Shown piece after piece: positions 1 through 9,071 of a stretch of 64,000 nucleotides of DNA (positions are counted from its first letter, which is position 1; the number at the start of each line of letters is the position of its first letter). Under the pieces are notes generated by a model. The model worked only from the letters and a program-made list of their open reading frames with translations, was not told where the DNA came from and made no database searches. A program made the position numbers and the translations under genes. This DNA is from Roseovarius sp. (lineage in GTDB: Bacteria > Pseudomonadota > Alphaproteobacteria > Rhodobacterales > Rhodobacteraceae): the NCBI GenBank assembly GCA_021775255.1, contig JAJFIA010000004.1:124001-188000 (forward strand), written 5' to 3'.

Positions 1-1
1 C

Positions 2-1732
2 CTGCTTTTATGGGGGCGTTTCCGCTATGATCTGGTGGCGTTTTCGGCCCTGATGGCAGGGGTGGTTCTGGGTGTCATCCCCACCAAACACGCCTTTGAC
101 GGCTTTGGCCATCCGGCCACATTGGTGGTGGCTTTGGTGCTGGTTGTCTCGGCGGGCCTCGTGCGCTCAGGCGCGGTATTCCTGATCACCCGCACCTTGG
201 TGGACAGCAGCCGCAAACTGGGCAGTCATATCGCGCTGATGGGGGCCATAGGCGGGATCCTGTCGGCTTTCATGAATAACGTCGCGGCCCTGGCCCTTCT
301 GATGCCGGTCGATATCCAGACCGCGCGGAAGGCAGGCAGGCTGCCGGGGCTTTCCCTGATGCCTTTATCGTTTGCGACCATCCTTGGCGGCATGGTCACC
401 CTGATTGGCACCCCGCCCAATATCATCATCGCCACGATCCGCGAAGACGCCCTTGGTGCGCCCTTCAGGATGTTTGATTTCGCCCCGGTGGGCGGGGTTA
501 CGGCGGTGACCGGGCTGGCCTTCGTGGCGCTCATCGGCTGGCGTCTCATTCCCAAAAACGAAGACGCGCAGGAAGCCGGTGATCCGATGGCGGGCATGGC
601 GCAATATATTGCTGAATTAACCGTGCCGAAAAAATCCAAACATATCGGCAAGCTTGTACGCGACCTTTATGAGGTGGCCGAGAAAAATGATGTGGCCATC
701 CTCGGGCTGGTGCGGGATGGCAAGCGCCGCTATGGCACCGCGCACGCGACCCGCCTGTTGGCCGGTGATGCTCTGGTGCTTGAAGCCGCACCCGATGCTT
801 TGGATGAGTTCCGCGCAGCACTGTCTTTGGATTTTGCCGAAAGCAAACGGCAGAAGGCGATTCAGGCCGAGAGCGACGGCCTGCAGATCATCGAGGTTGT
901 GGTTGCGGGAGATGCCCGCATCAACGGCAAAACCGCGCAATCCATCGGGCTGGGCTGGCGGAAGCGCACGGTGCTGATGGGCATATCGCGTAATGGCCAC
1001 CGGATCACCAAGCAGGTGCGCAAAACGCCGGTGCATGCGGGCGATATCCTGCTTTTGCTGGTGCCGCAGGAGCGCGGGCCGGAAATCACCGAATGGCTGG
1101 GCTGCCTGCCTTTGGCGGCGCGCGGGCTTGAGGTGACCAATGACAAAAAGGTCTGGCTGGCGATTGGCATGTTCGCCGCCGCCGTCATCGCCGCCAGCGT
1201 TGGCCTGCTTTATCTGCCCATCGCTCTGGGGATGGTTGTTGTGGGCTTTGTGCTGATGAAAATCATGCCGCTCTCGGAAGTGTATGATCACATCTCATGG
1301 CCCGTCGTTGTCCTGCTTGGCTCGATGATCCCGCTTGGCTCGGCTTTGGAGACCTCCGGCGGCACCGAGCTGATAGCCGGCTGGCTGGTCGATCTGACAA
1401 CCGGCATGGCGCCGTGGATGATCCTGACCATCCTGATGGTGGTCACAATGTCCTTGTCGGATGTGCTGAACAACACCGCCACCACAATCGTTGCCGCCCC
1501 CATCGGCATCAAGATGGCGCAGACGCTTGAAGTTAACCCCGACCCGTTTTTGATGGCCGTGGCGGTGGCCGCTTCCTGCGCTTTCCTCACCCCCATCGGC
1601 CACAAGAACAACACCCTGATCCTTGGCCCCGGCGGCTATTCCTTCGGGGATTACTGGCGCATGGGCCTGCCGCTGGAAATTCTGGTGGTGGCGGTAAGCA
1701 TCCCGGCGATTTTGCTCTTTTGGCCCTTGTGA
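2..1732 (+). CDS. SLC13-family permease with RCK_C domains (5' end outside window)
   Basis: The frame is open to the left edge, so the first residues are missing; about 576 aa are visible. This should be an inner-membrane anion/Na+ symporter of the SLC13 (DASS) type carrying dicarboxylate, sulfate or a similar anion; the substrate cannot be read from sequence. Hydrophobic segments flank a soluble centre (about residues 215-365) that looks like two TrkA-C/RCK_C domains, a common insertion in bacterial SLC13 proteins. Family signatures are the FMNNVAALALLMP and LIGTPPNII stretches in the first half and LNNTATTIVAAP with TPIGHKNN in the second half. The protein ends LLFWPL, much like the second SLC13 protein at 6228-8006. 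A GTG at 35 could be read as a start, but homologous sequence continues upstream of it (GRFRYDLVAF), so I treat the gene as truncated by the window. Confidence 0.9.
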   Translation: MLLWGRFRYDLVAFSALMAGVVLGVIPTKHAFDGFGHPATLVVALVLVVSAGLVRSGAVFLITRTLVDSSRKLGSHIALMGAIGGILSAFMNNVAALALLMPVDIQTARKAGRLPGLSLMPLSFATILGGMVTLIGTPPNIIIATIREDALGAPFRMFDFAPVGGVTAVTGLAFVALIGWRLIPKNEDAQEAGDPMAGMAQYIAELTVPKKSKHIGKLVRDLYEVAEKNDVAILGLVRDGKRRYGTAHATRLLAGDALVLEAAPDALDEFRAALSLDFAESKRQKAIQAESDGLQIIEVVVAGDARINGKTAQSIGLGWRKRTVLMGISRNGHRITKQVRKTPVHAGDILLLLVPQERGPEITEWLGCLPLAARGLEVTNDKKVWLAIGMFAAAVIAASVGLLYLPIALGMVVVGFVLMKIMPLSEVYDHISWPVVVLLGSMIPLGSALETSGGTELIAGWLVDLTTGMAPWMILTILMVVTMSLSDVLNNTATTIVAAPIGIKMAQTLEVNPDPFLMAVAVAASCAFLTPIGHKNNTLILGPGGYSFGDYWRMGLPLEILVVAVSIPAILLFWPL

Positions 1733-1875
1733 GCGGCACAACAAACCCGCCTGCCCCGGCTGAGTTTTCATTATTCCATTTGTGCGTTTACGCGCATAAC
1801 CCGCGCAAAAACCATAAATTGCGCAAATATGCCGGGATGACTATATCCTGAGCATCACCATGAAAGGCAAATCCA

Positions 1876-2361
1876 ATGAGCACCCCTATCCATCCACAAA
1901 CCTGCATCGGCCATGTGCATCTGAAAGTTGCCGATCTTGATCGTGCTATCGGTTTCTATTCCGGTGTTCTGGGCTTTGAGCTGCAGCAGCGCCACGGCGA
2001 TGAGGCCGCGTTTTTATCCGCTGGCGGCTATCATCATCATCTTGGCCTCAACACCTGGGAAAGCCGGGGCGGCACCGCGCCCGCCAAACACCACACCGGG
2101 CTTTACCACACCGCTTTCCTTTATCCCGACCGCGCCCAACTGGCCGATGCCCTGCGCCGGGTCACGCAGGCGGGTATCAGGATCGAAGGTGCGGCTGATC
2201 ACGGCGTCAGCGAGGCGATCTATATCTCGGACCCCGACGGTAACGGCGTTGAGCTTTATGTCGACCGCGCGGAAAAGGACTGGCCGCGTGATGCAAAGGG
2301 CAATCTGGCCATGGTCAATGCCCGGCTGGATCTTGAGCAACTTCTGTCAGAAGCCCCCTGA
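1876..2361 (+). CDS. VOC-family (glyoxalase/dioxygenase fold) protein
   Basis: A 161-aa protein with one vicinal-oxygen-chelate unit pair. The first half has GHVHLKVADLDRAIGFYSGVLGF, shown here only as its family hallmark GHVHL...FY...LGF. The second half has HTGLYHTAFLYPDRAQL and DPDGNGVELYVDR. Candidate metal ligands are His in GHVHL, His in LYHTAF and Glu in GVELY, as in extradiol dioxygenases and glyoxalases. It resembles CatE-like proteins, but the reaction cannot be assigned. It stands alone between two unrelated genes. The 143-bp upstream gap holds short GCGC-rich inverted motifs (around 1780-1830) that could be an operator; I could not assign one. The start is the ATG preceded by AAAGGCAAATCC. 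Confidence 0.85.
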   Translation: MSTPIHPQTCIGHVHLKVADLDRAIGFYSGVLGFELQQRHGDEAAFLSAGGYHHHLGLNTWESRGGTAPAKHHTGLYHTAFLYPDRAQLADALRRVTQAGIRIEGAADHGVSEAIYISDPDGNGVELYVDRAEKDWPRDAKGNLAMVNARLDLEQLLSEAP

Positions 2362-2409
2362 AGGGGCGGGATCCCTCAATCCCGCCCCCCGGTTCTGCCT
2401 TGAAAAAGT

Positions 2410-4362
2410 TCAGTTCTCAGACAGGCTTGCGGCCAGCCGCATCAGTTGAATGGCCTCGGCGCGGTAGCCATAAGGATCATCGCCTTTGGTCCTGTTCGCC
2501 AGCGCAATCGCATCTTGATAGCTCCAGTTGGTCACGTAATCACTGCCGCGCAGCAACTGGCCAAACCCGGCAATGGCGGTTGCAAACCCGGCATCCGGCA
2601 AGGGGGCCATATCGGCCATGATCGGCACCTCGATCAACCGGCTGGTAGAAGCCCCCGGTGCCTTGTAGCGCAGGGCGAGAAAGCCAAGCTCATCGCCGGT
2701 ATCTGCGGTCTCGGCCGGCTGATAGCGCAACGGCGTGCTCAACTGCGCCGGAGAACCCACAGGCGTCACCTCATAAAGCGCGGTCACCGTATGGCCCGCG
2801 CCAATATCGCCTGCATCCACCGCATCATTATTGAAATCCTCACGCCTCAGGGCACGGGTTTCATAGCCGATCAGCCGGTATTCCGCGATTTGCGCCGGGT
2901 TAAACTCAACCTGAATTTTAACGTCATCGGCGATGGGGAACAATGCGCCGGTCAACTGATCCACCAGCACTTTTTGCGCCTCGGCAAGCGTATCAATATA
3001 AGCCGCCTGCCCGTTGCCGTTCTGCGCCAGCGCCTGCATCGTGGCATCATCCAGATTGCCGCGGCCAAAGCCCAGCACCGAAAGATAGGTGCCACTGTCA
3101 CGCTTGTCCGCAATGTAGGCCTTCAAAGCCTCAGGGTCAGAAATGCCCACATTAAAATCCCCATCCGTGGCCAGAATCACCCGGGTCACCTCGCCCTCCT
3201 CCGTCATGGCCGCCGCAGCGGCATAGGCCTGTTGCAACCCGGCCTGCCCGGCGGTTGAGCCGCCCGATTGCAACTGCTCCAACGCATTCAGGATGGTCCC
3301 TCGCTCCGAGGCATTTGTCGGCGCCAGAACCTGCCCGGCACTGCCCGCGTAAGTGACAATCGACACCTGATCGAGGGGCCGCAACTGCCCCAGCAACAGC
3401 CGGAAGGATTGCTTCAGCAGCGGCAGCTTGTTGGGCTGATTCATCGAGCCGGAAGTATCAATCAAAAACACCAGATTGAGCGGCGGACGGTTTTCCATAT
3501 CGGGCATGGCACCCTGAATGCCGATATGAACCAGCCTGGTATCCGGATTCCACGGTGTTGTGCTCACGGATACCGTCGGCTGAAACGCAGCCCCCACGGG
3601 CGCGGGATAATCATAAGGGAAATAATTGATCATTTCCTCGATGCGCACAGCGTCCGGGTTGGGCATCTGGCCATTCATCAACGAATTTCGGATCACCGAA
3701 TAGGAGGCGGTATCCACATCTATCGAGAAGGTCGATACCGGGGATTCCGCCGTGATTTGCAGCGGATTGGCGGCTTCATTGGCATAGGCCTCGCTATCGC
3801 CCTCATAGGGCAATGCCATGGGCGGCTCGATGATTTGCTCTGCCATGGTTGAAAATGCCTGTTCTGCCGGTGCCGCCAATCCACTGACCGCATCCGCTTC
3901 ATTTTCAACTTTCCCTTGCGATCGTGCATCCGCCAGATCTGAGGCAGGCTCACGGGTTCTTTCCTGTGTCAAGCCGCTGGCAAGCCCATCGGATTTCGGG
4001 GACTCATCCCTGGCCAATTCCACCGGTTCCGGTGCGCTTACCACGCCCGGCTCTGTCCGCATGGGTTTCGGCGGATGCAGCAGGCCATTGCCCATTGGGG
4101 TCAGCATGACAAAGCCAACGGCAACCACGGCGGTGGTCGCGGTGAGGGCGGCGCGTGAGGTAAGTGAATTCAACATTTTACGTGCTCCTGTCCAAAAGCC
4201 CCGGTTGGGGCGACTGGAAATTGGACGCGCGCCATCCCGCGATCCTTGGAGATCGTCGAAATTTTTTTGCGCCAGCGCCAGATGCGCCGCCTTTGTGGCC
4301 GGGTCAGCATCGGGTGTGGCCGCATTCAAAGCCTGTTTCAGATCATTCAGATCGTCGGTCAT
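2410..4362 (-). CDS. Membrane-anchored von Willebrand factor A protein (YfbK-like) with anti-sigma-like N-terminus
   Basis: A 650-aa protein. Residues 1-70 are hydrophilic and cytoplasmic by prediction, 72-92 form one transmembrane segment, and the rest should be periplasmic. After a disordered Pro/Glu/Ala linker (about 95-190) comes the vWF_A N-terminal region (TFSIDVDTASYSVIRN, 211-226). The VWA domain has an intact MIDAS DTSGSM at 302-307, and the C-terminal part matches the DUF3520 type. The architecture is that of YfbK family proteins, whose substrate is unknown. Its start overlaps the stop of the ECF sigma gene by 4 bp (ATGA), so the two are translated together. The short N-terminal cytoplasmic part sits where an anti-sigma domain would be expected; that role is inferred from position only. 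Confidence 0.88.
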   Translation of the reverse strand: MTDDLNDLKQALNAATPDADPATKAAHLALAQKNFDDLQGSRDGARPISSRPNRGFWTGARKMLNSLTSRAALTATTAVVAVGFVMLTPMGNGLLHPPKPMRTEPGVVSAPEPVELARDESPKSDGLASGLTQERTREPASDLADARSQGKVENEADAVSGLAAPAEQAFSTMAEQIIEPPMALPYEGDSEAYANEAANPLQITAESPVSTFSIDVDTASYSVIRNSLMNGQMPNPDAVRIEEMINYFPYDYPAPVGAAFQPTVSVSTTPWNPDTRLVHIGIQGAMPDMENRPPLNLVFLIDTSGSMNQPNKLPLLKQSFRLLLGQLRPLDQVSIVTYAGSAGQVLAPTNASERGTILNALEQLQSGGSTAGQAGLQQAYAAAAAMTEEGEVTRVILATDGDFNVGISDPEALKAYIADKRDSGTYLSVLGFGRGNLDDATMQALAQNGNGQAAYIDTLAEAQKVLVDQLTGALFPIADDVKIQVEFNPAQIAEYRLIGYETRALRREDFNNDAVDAGDIGAGHTVTALYEVTPVGSPAQLSTPLRYQPAETADTGDELGFLALRYKAPGASTSRLIEVPIMADMAPLPDAGFATAIAGFGQLLRGSDYVTNWSYQDAIALANRTKGDDPYGYRAEAIQLMRLAASLSEN

Positions 4363-4901
4363 ATCTGATCCTCTTTTTCGCGCAGGATGCGCAGATGTTT
4401 CCTGGCCTCTGAGATGCGCCAGCTCACGGTCCCCTCCGAGACCCCCAAAATGCCCCCCGCCTCGCGGTGCGTCATGTCATCCAGCACCAGCGCCAGCGTA
4501 TCGCGCAGATCATCCGGCAGATGGCCCATGGCGCGGTTCAGCCAATTCACCTGCTCGGCCGCTTCCGAATTGGCCGCCTGCCTGTTTTGTTCCCAATCGC
4601 CCCAGCCCGTGGCCGCGCGCATATGCGTGGCGGCCCGGCGGCGGCGATCATGGGCGGCATTCACCGCAACACGGTAAAGCCAGGTGGTAAACTGCGCCTC
4701 GCCGCGATACGCCTGCAATTTGGCAGGCAGGGCAGCGCAGATATCCTGCGTCAGATCCTCGGCCTCATGCTGTGATCCGGTCAGACGGAACGCCAGCCGA
4801 TAGAGCGTGTCATAGCACCGCGACATCAGCGTTGAAAACGCCGCCACATCACCGCCTGCCGCAGCCATTGCCAGATCTGTGTCACTTGCATCCATTCGCA
4901 T
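4359..4901 (-). CDS. ECF-type RNA polymerase sigma factor
   Basis: A 180-aa sigma-70 family protein. Region 2 covers about residues 20-90 (LYRLAFRLTGSQHEAEDLTQ, then TTWLYRVAVNAAHDRRRR), and region 4 is near the C-terminus (DMTHREAGGILGVSEGTVSW, a helix-turn-helix). There is no region 1 or 3, as in ECF factors. I chose the ATG at 4901; an ATG two codons later (4895) is equally possible, and no clear ribosome site precedes either. The longer upstream frame runs into a palindromic repeat and is unlikely to be coding. It is the first gene of a two-gene unit with the VWA protein downstream, which by position may control it. Similar sigma/VWA pairs are common in Rhodobacteraceae. Confidence 0.9.
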   Translation of the reverse strand: MRMDASDTDLAMAAAGGDVAAFSTLMSRCYDTLYRLAFRLTGSQHEAEDLTQDICAALPAKLQAYRGEAQFTTWLYRVAVNAAHDRRRRAATHMRAATGWGDWEQNRQAANSEAAEQVNWLNRAMGHLPDDLRDTLALVLDDMTHREAGGILGVSEGTVSWRISEARKHLRILREKEDQI

Positions 4902-4980
4902 CACGTTGGTTTGACGGGTGCCATTCGTCAATCCTTGGAAAAGAAAATTTATTATAAAGACTTCTGCACAACCCAGCGCC

Positions 4981-5130
4981 TTGTGAAAAATGCCAGCACC
5001 CGCCCGGGTGGGTGCCTCGCGGGGCCTGTGACAAGCCCAGGGATCCCCGATAAATATCAAACATATCAATTTGTTGCACCGTTTGAAGCACCCGCCATGG
5101 GGCGGGCGGGTGCTGGCATTTTTTGCAAAA
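4981..5130. repeat. Two-hairpin palindromic element, copy A
   Basis: The outer arms form a perfect 20-bp inverted repeat at 4986-5005 and 5104-5123. Each arm is also a local hairpin: GCACCC pairs with GGGTGC near 4995-5015, and GCACCC at about 5087 pairs with GGGTGC at about 5107. The same layout occurs at 14570-14722 and, in reverse, at 44333-44485. It fills most of the 375-bp divergent gap between the sigma factor (start 4901) and the aminotransferase (start 5277). It looks like a REPIN or MITE-type unit; no transposase is nearby. Confidence 0.85.
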
Positions 5131-5276
5131 TGCCGGGTATCTGAGGATTTACTGGATTATGCAGAGGTCATTTATATGGCCAATCCACTTTTTTGCAGAG
5201 GCTGTTGCCATCCCCAAAGCACTTTACGCCCCCGCAAAGCAGGCATAGGTTGCCCAAAAGCATCAGGGAGGCGACC

Positions 5277-6143
5277 ATGGCAATCAGCAAAAATATCCGC
5301 ACCTATTATCAGGGCCAATGGCATGACGGCGATGTCTCGGTCATCAAGGCCGCCGATCATGGCTCGTGGCTTGGCTCCACGGTGTTTGACGGCGCGCGCT
5401 TTGCCCATGGCCTCACGCCTGATCTGGATAAACACTGCGCCCGGCTGAACAATTCAGCGCGCGCCCTGATGGTCACCCCCACCGTTGAAACCTCTGATAT
5501 GGTTCAGATCGTCCGTGAAGGGCTCAAAGGCTTCGCCGCCAATGCTGCCGTCTATATCCGGCCCATCTACTGGGGTATTGATGGCGGCATGTCGGCGATT
5601 GTGCCGGCCGAAAACAGCACCGGCTTTGCCATTTCCCTCGAAGAGGTGCCCATGGCCGCGCCCGATGCCTCGGCCACGCTCACCCGCACGCAATTCCGCC
5701 GTCCGGTGCTTGAGGATGCGGTGGTCAACGCCAAGGCGGGCTGCCTTTACCCCAATAACGCAAGGATGCTGGTCGAGGCCCGGGCCAAAGGCTTCACCAA
5801 TGCGCTGGTGGCCGATGCGCTTGGCAATGTGGCCGAAACCGCCACCTCAAATGTGTTTATGGTCAAGGATGGCGAGGTATTCACCCCCATCCCCAACGGC
5901 ACATTCCTGGCCGGCATCACCCGCGCGCGGCACATCGAAAACATGCGCGCCGAGGGGATTGTTGTGCATGAAGAGGTGATGAATTTCGATCAGTTTCATG
6001 CGGCAGATGAGATATTCCTCTCGGGCAACATGATGAAAGTCACACCCGTGACGGCCTTTGACAACACCAGCTATCAGGCCGGGCCGATCACGCGGCGGGT
6101 GCGCGATATGTATTGGGATTGGGCCGCATCCAGCGCCAGATGA
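5277..6143 (+). CDS. Branched-chain amino acid aminotransferase-type class IV aminotransferase
   Basis: A 288-aa PLP enzyme of fold type IV (BCAT / D-amino-acid transaminase / ADC lyase superfamily). The likely PLP lysine is in VVNAKAGCLYPNN (about residue 153), and the phosphate-binding loop is near NVAETATSNVFMVKDG and NGTFLAGITR. It probably transfers amino groups between branched-chain amino acids and 2-oxoglutarate in the cytosol; in this superfamily substrate calls from sequence alone are insecure, so no symbol is given. The start is the ATG preceded by an AGGGAGGCGACC ribosome site. The same frame is open further upstream, but nothing there looks coding. The stop codon lies just before a 27-bp perfect inverted repeat (6146-6212), probably the terminator shared with the convergent permease gene. 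Confidence 0.85.
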   Translation: MAISKNIRTYYQGQWHDGDVSVIKAADHGSWLGSTVFDGARFAHGLTPDLDKHCARLNNSARALMVTPTVETSDMVQIVREGLKGFAANAAVYIRPIYWGIDGGMSAIVPAENSTGFAISLEEVPMAAPDASATLTRTQFRRPVLEDAVVNAKAGCLYPNNARMLVEARAKGFTNALVADALGNVAETATSNVFMVKDGEVFTPIPNGTFLAGITRARHIENMRAEGIVVHEEVMNFDQFHAADEIFLSGNMMKVTPVTAFDNTSYQAGPITRRVRDMYWDWAASSAR

Positions 6144-6145
6144 CC

Positions 6146-6212
6146 CCCGCCCCGGACTTGATCCGGGGCCTCTCAGCCAACACCGGAGGCCCCGGATCAA
6201 GTCCGGGGCGGG
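6146..6212. terminator. Perfect 27-bp inverted repeat between convergent genes
   Basis: Arms 6146-6172 and 6186-6212 are exact reverse complements with a 13-nt loop; each arm also contains the sub-palindrome CCCCGGACTTGATCCGGGG. It starts three bases after the aminotransferase stop and ends 15 bases before the stop of the convergent SLC13 gene, so it can act as a bidirectional terminator. No T-run follows. Similar CCCCGGAYTTGATCCGGGG palindromes are frequent in alphaproteobacterial intergenic DNA, so it may also be a dispersed repeat. Confidence 0.7.
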
Positions 6213-6227
6213 AAGCTCAAAACCTGC

Positions 6228-8006
6228 CTAAAGTGGCCACAATAACGGGATCAACGCCGAGGCCAGCAGCCCGACGCTCAGATTGAGCGGAATGCCCACC
6301 CGCAGGAAATCGGTGAATTTGTACCCGCCGGGGCCATAGACCATCATATTGGTCTGATAGCTGATCGGCGTGGCAAAGGTGGCACTTGCTGCCACCATCA
6401 CCGTCACCACCAGAGCGCGCGGATCAACCCCCAGATTGACCGCCAGACCGATGGCCACCGGCGTCAGCACCACCGCGACCGCGTGGTTGATCAGCTCCGA
6501 CAGGAACGATGTCAGCAGATACACAGCCCAGACAATGAAGAACGGGGAAAACCCGCCAATCAAAGGCGCGAAATTTTCCACGATCAGATCCACGGCACCC
6601 GAGGTCTCCAGCGCCATCGCCACCGCCAACATGGCAAATATCATCGCCAGCAGACGGCCATCGACAAAGGAAAACGCCTCGTCTGAATCGATGCAGCGGG
6701 TCAGGAACACCACCGCCATCGCCAGCACCGCCAGCAACAGAATGGGCGCCACGCCAAAACCCGCCAACCCAACAATCCCCAGCAAAGCCGCAATCGCAAT
6801 CGGTGCATGGCTGCGCCGGTAAGCCCGCGCCGAGGGGTGCGAGACATCCACCATCTCCATCTCACGCGACAGCCGGGCAATATCTTCGGGCGCGCCCTCA
6901 AGCAGCAATGTATCGCCGACCTTCACCACCAGATCATCCAGTTGCCGCCCGATATTCTGATTGCGCCGGTGCACCGCCAGCGGATACACCCCATAGCGGC
7001 GACGCAGTCTGAGCTCGCCCAAAGAGCGCCCCACCATCTTGCAACCCGGCGTGATCAGCACCTCCACGGTGGTTGTTTCCACCGCCGAGACTTGATCCAC
7101 CCGTTTGAGGCTTTTATCGCGTTGCAGGCTCAAAAGCTCGGTCATTCTGGTGCGCAGGACCACCCGGTCACCCACCTGCAATGTCACAGCATTGAGATTG
7201 CGGCGCAGTGACAGATCCCCCCGGATCACATCAATCAGCCGAACGCCATCGCGCTTGAAAAGCTGCACCCCCGTGACCTCACGGCCAATCAGGTTTGAAT
7301 CGGGTGGAATTACCGCCTCGGTGAAAAATTTCATCTTGCTTTTGTCTGACAGAAGATCGGCCATGCTATCGCGGTCCGGCAACAGATGTGGGCTGATGTA
7401 GCGCAGATAAATCATCCCCCAGACCACCAGCACCGCCGCCAGCGGGGTGATCTCGAATATGGTGAACGCCTCCAGCCCCTGCGCCCGCGCCACGCCGTCT
7501 ACCAGAAGATTGGTCGAGGTGCCGATCAATGTGAGCGTACCGCCCAAAATGGCGGCATAGCTCAGCGGGATCAGCAACTTTGAGGCATTCATATTTAACG
7601 TGCGCGCCAGTTGCACGAAAACCGGGATCATCACCACCACAACCGGCGTGTTATTCATTATCCCCGAGGCCAGCACCACAAAACCCAAGAGCATGCCAAT
7701 GGCCATCTTCGGGTTCACCTTCGCCATCCGCTCGGCCAGCGCGGTGAAGGCATCCAGCGCGCCGGTCCGTACCAAAGCCCCCATCACGATGAACATCGCG
7801 ACAATCGTCCAGGGTGCCGGGTTGGCCAGCACATGCAGCGCCTCTTCATAAGGCAATAGCCCAAGCGCCAGCAGCGTGGCCGCGCCGCCAATGGCCACCA
7901 CCTCGGTCGGATACACCTCGCGGATGAAAAGCCCGAACATCACCGCCACAACCCCCAGCGCCGTCAGCGCCTGTGCGGTTTGGGATATGTCAAAAAGATG
8001 TATCAA
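6228..8006 (-). CDS. SLC13-family permease with two RCK_C domains
   Basis: A 592-aa inner-membrane transporter. The N-terminal half has about five to six membrane segments with [18 protein letters not shown] and [14 protein letters not shown]. Residues about 205-390 are soluble and contain two TrkA-C/RCK_C repeats ([20 protein letters not shown] and [20 protein letters not shown]). The C-terminal half has [16 protein letters not shown] and [17 protein letters not shown]. This is the usual shape of bacterial SLC13 proteins annotated as sulfate, citrate or dicarboxylate transporters. The substrate is unknown. It is only distantly similar to the SLC13 protein at the left edge, although both end in the same short motif (LLWPL/LFWPL). 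It is convergent with the aminotransferase gene and has no obvious operon partner. Confidence 0.9.
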   Translation of the reverse strand: MIHLFDISQTAQALTALGVVAVMFGLFIREVYPTEVVAIGGAATLLALGLLPYEEALHVLANPAPWTIVAMFIVMGALVRTGALDAFTALAERMAKVNPKMAIGMLLGFVVLASGIMNNTPVVVVMIPVFVQLARTLNMNASKLLIPLSYAAILGGTLTLIGTSTNLLVDGVARAQGLEAFTIFEITPLAAVLVVWGMIYLRYISPHLLPDRDSMADLLSDKSKMKFFTEAVIPPDSNLIGREVTGVQLFKRDGVRLIDVIRGDLSLRRNLNAVTLQVGDRVVLRTRMTELLSLQRDKSLKRVDQVSAVETTTVEVLITPGCKMVGRSLGELRLRRRYGVYPLAVHRRNQNIGRQLDDLVVKVGDTLLLEGAPEDIARLSREMEMVDVSHPSARAYRRSHAPIAIAALLGIVGLAGFGVAPILLLAVLAMAVVFLTRCIDSDEAFSFVDGRLLAMIFAMLAVAMALETSGAVDLIVENFAPLIGGFSPFFIVWAVYLLTSFLSELINHAVAVVLTPVAIGLAVNLGVDPRALVVTVMVAASATFATPISYQTNMMVYGPGGYKFTDFLRVGIPLNLSVGLLASALIPLLWPL

Positions 8007-8174
8007 GCGGGTCCGCCCTTCTATTGCCTGCCCCTTTGTCCCTCATGCCGGGGGCCACTGCAAGCCATATGCGCAGGGGGTGTTTGGCATTTGCCGGCCA
8101 AGGATCAAGAAAAGGACTCCCATGCACAGAGGGAGGCTTTTGCAAAAATGCCGAAGAAGCATTGTTCAGAAAAC

Positions 8175-8196
8175 GTAGGGTGGGCTTCAGCCCACC
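8175..8196. repeat. GTAGGGTGGG hairpin repeat (left copy of a facing pair)
   Basis: A short palindrome, GTAGGGTGGGCTTCAGCC plus CACC, of a type widespread in proteobacterial intergenic DNA. The copy at 9051-9071 is its exact reverse complement over 21 bp, so the two face each other across about 855 bp. Related copies lie at 29452, 29491 and 58130. Confidence 0.8.
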
Positions 8197-8366
8197 GCCC
8201 TTTACAATTCGCTATGCAGTTTGGTGATCGCCAACGATCACTCCAAGCCATTAGTGTTTGATGCTATACTAAGCTATAAAGTCTGCTTTTTACGAAGGTT
8301 GACTCAAAGAAACGGTATAGATCAAGACATTTGATAGGATAAAGTTTTTGGAGTTAGATATATGAA

Positions 8367-8386
8367 GGGCGGTCCAAAGACCGCCC
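8367..8386 (-). terminator. Hairpin after the small membrane peptide frame
   Basis: GGGCGGTC and GACCGCCC form an 8-bp perfect stem with a 4-nt loop, 7 bp beyond the stop codon of the 31-codon frame on the minus strand. Only a weak T-rich tail follows (TTCATATAT). The position right after a stop codon supports the idea that the short frame is a real transcription unit. Confidence 0.55.
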
Positions 8387-8392
8387 CAACTC

Positions 8393-8488
8393 TTATAGGA
8401 ATAAACCTACAAGTGTCAGTACGAGTGCGATGGTTCCGATAACATCCCCATAGCGAACTCGACCCTCCAATTTGATTGAAAATCGCAT
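8393..8488 (-). CDS. Possible 31-aa single-pass membrane peptide
   Basis: A short frame reading MRFSIKLEGRVRYGDVIG and then a hydrophobic end (TIALVLTLVGLFL). The first 16 residues are basic (K, R, R, R), the last 14 hydrophobic, which predicts a small inner-membrane peptide with its N-terminus inside. An AGGA ribosome site precedes the ATG by about 10 bases, and a stem-loop follows the stop. I do not recognise a family. It could be a small stress or regulatory membrane protein or a type I toxin-like peptide; neither is shown by the sequence. Confidence is limited because frames this short occur by chance, but the ribosome site, charge pattern and terminator agree. Confidence 0.4.
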   Translation of the reverse strand: MRFSIKLEGRVRYGDVIGTIALVLTLVGLFL

Positions 8489-9050
8489 TAGAAAAATCCT
8501 AGCGACGCCCAACCGGTTGAGCTAACCTAAGTTTGCTCAGTATATTTATACTGCCCTTAAATCGGCAGTTCGGCTAACCCCTATGATCACTCAGAGACGC
8601 CTATCGACTGGCTACCCTTCAAATTGTCCGATGCACATGCATTCGGATTTCTCTGGACCAGCCTTAGCTCACCCCGGCTAGGGGATCACATAGCGCCGCT
8701 AAGCACTTGTCAGGCTGGGCACAGCCCAACGGCATCCCGCCGCTTCCTGACCACCGATAAACGTATGTATTTCAATCTCAATTATCAAGGTCTGGCCCAA
8801 GTTACTAAAGTCGCCATTGGCACAGCAGCAGCGAACGGCCGTTTTATCCCGCATTGCGGGCGGAGAGATGCGTGGTGTTATGGCGCATGCCGGTACCTCC
8901 GAAGATTTCTTCGCGAGTTCGAAGCCTTCAGGGCCATATGGCTGCTGAATCTCTGCCGGGCTCGCGCGCCACGGACAGCAAAGGGCTGGGTGCAGCCCAC
9001 CTCATATTAGAATCCAGCCAGCCAATCTTTCAAAATATCCTTTACGGGGT

Positions 9051-9071
9051 GGTGGGCTGAAGCCCACCCTA
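9051..9071. repeat. GTAGGGTGGG hairpin repeat (right copy, inverted)
   Basis: GGTGGGCTGAAGCCCACC followed by CTA, the reverse complement of the copy at 8175-8196. It closes the gene-poor interval just beyond the 3' end of the cyclopropane synthase gene. Confidence 0.8.

Noticed and set aside
8624..9010. A 128-codon frame in the gene-poor region
   Set aside because: Composition is unlike a protein, there is no ribosome site or known domain, and it crosses hairpin repeats.
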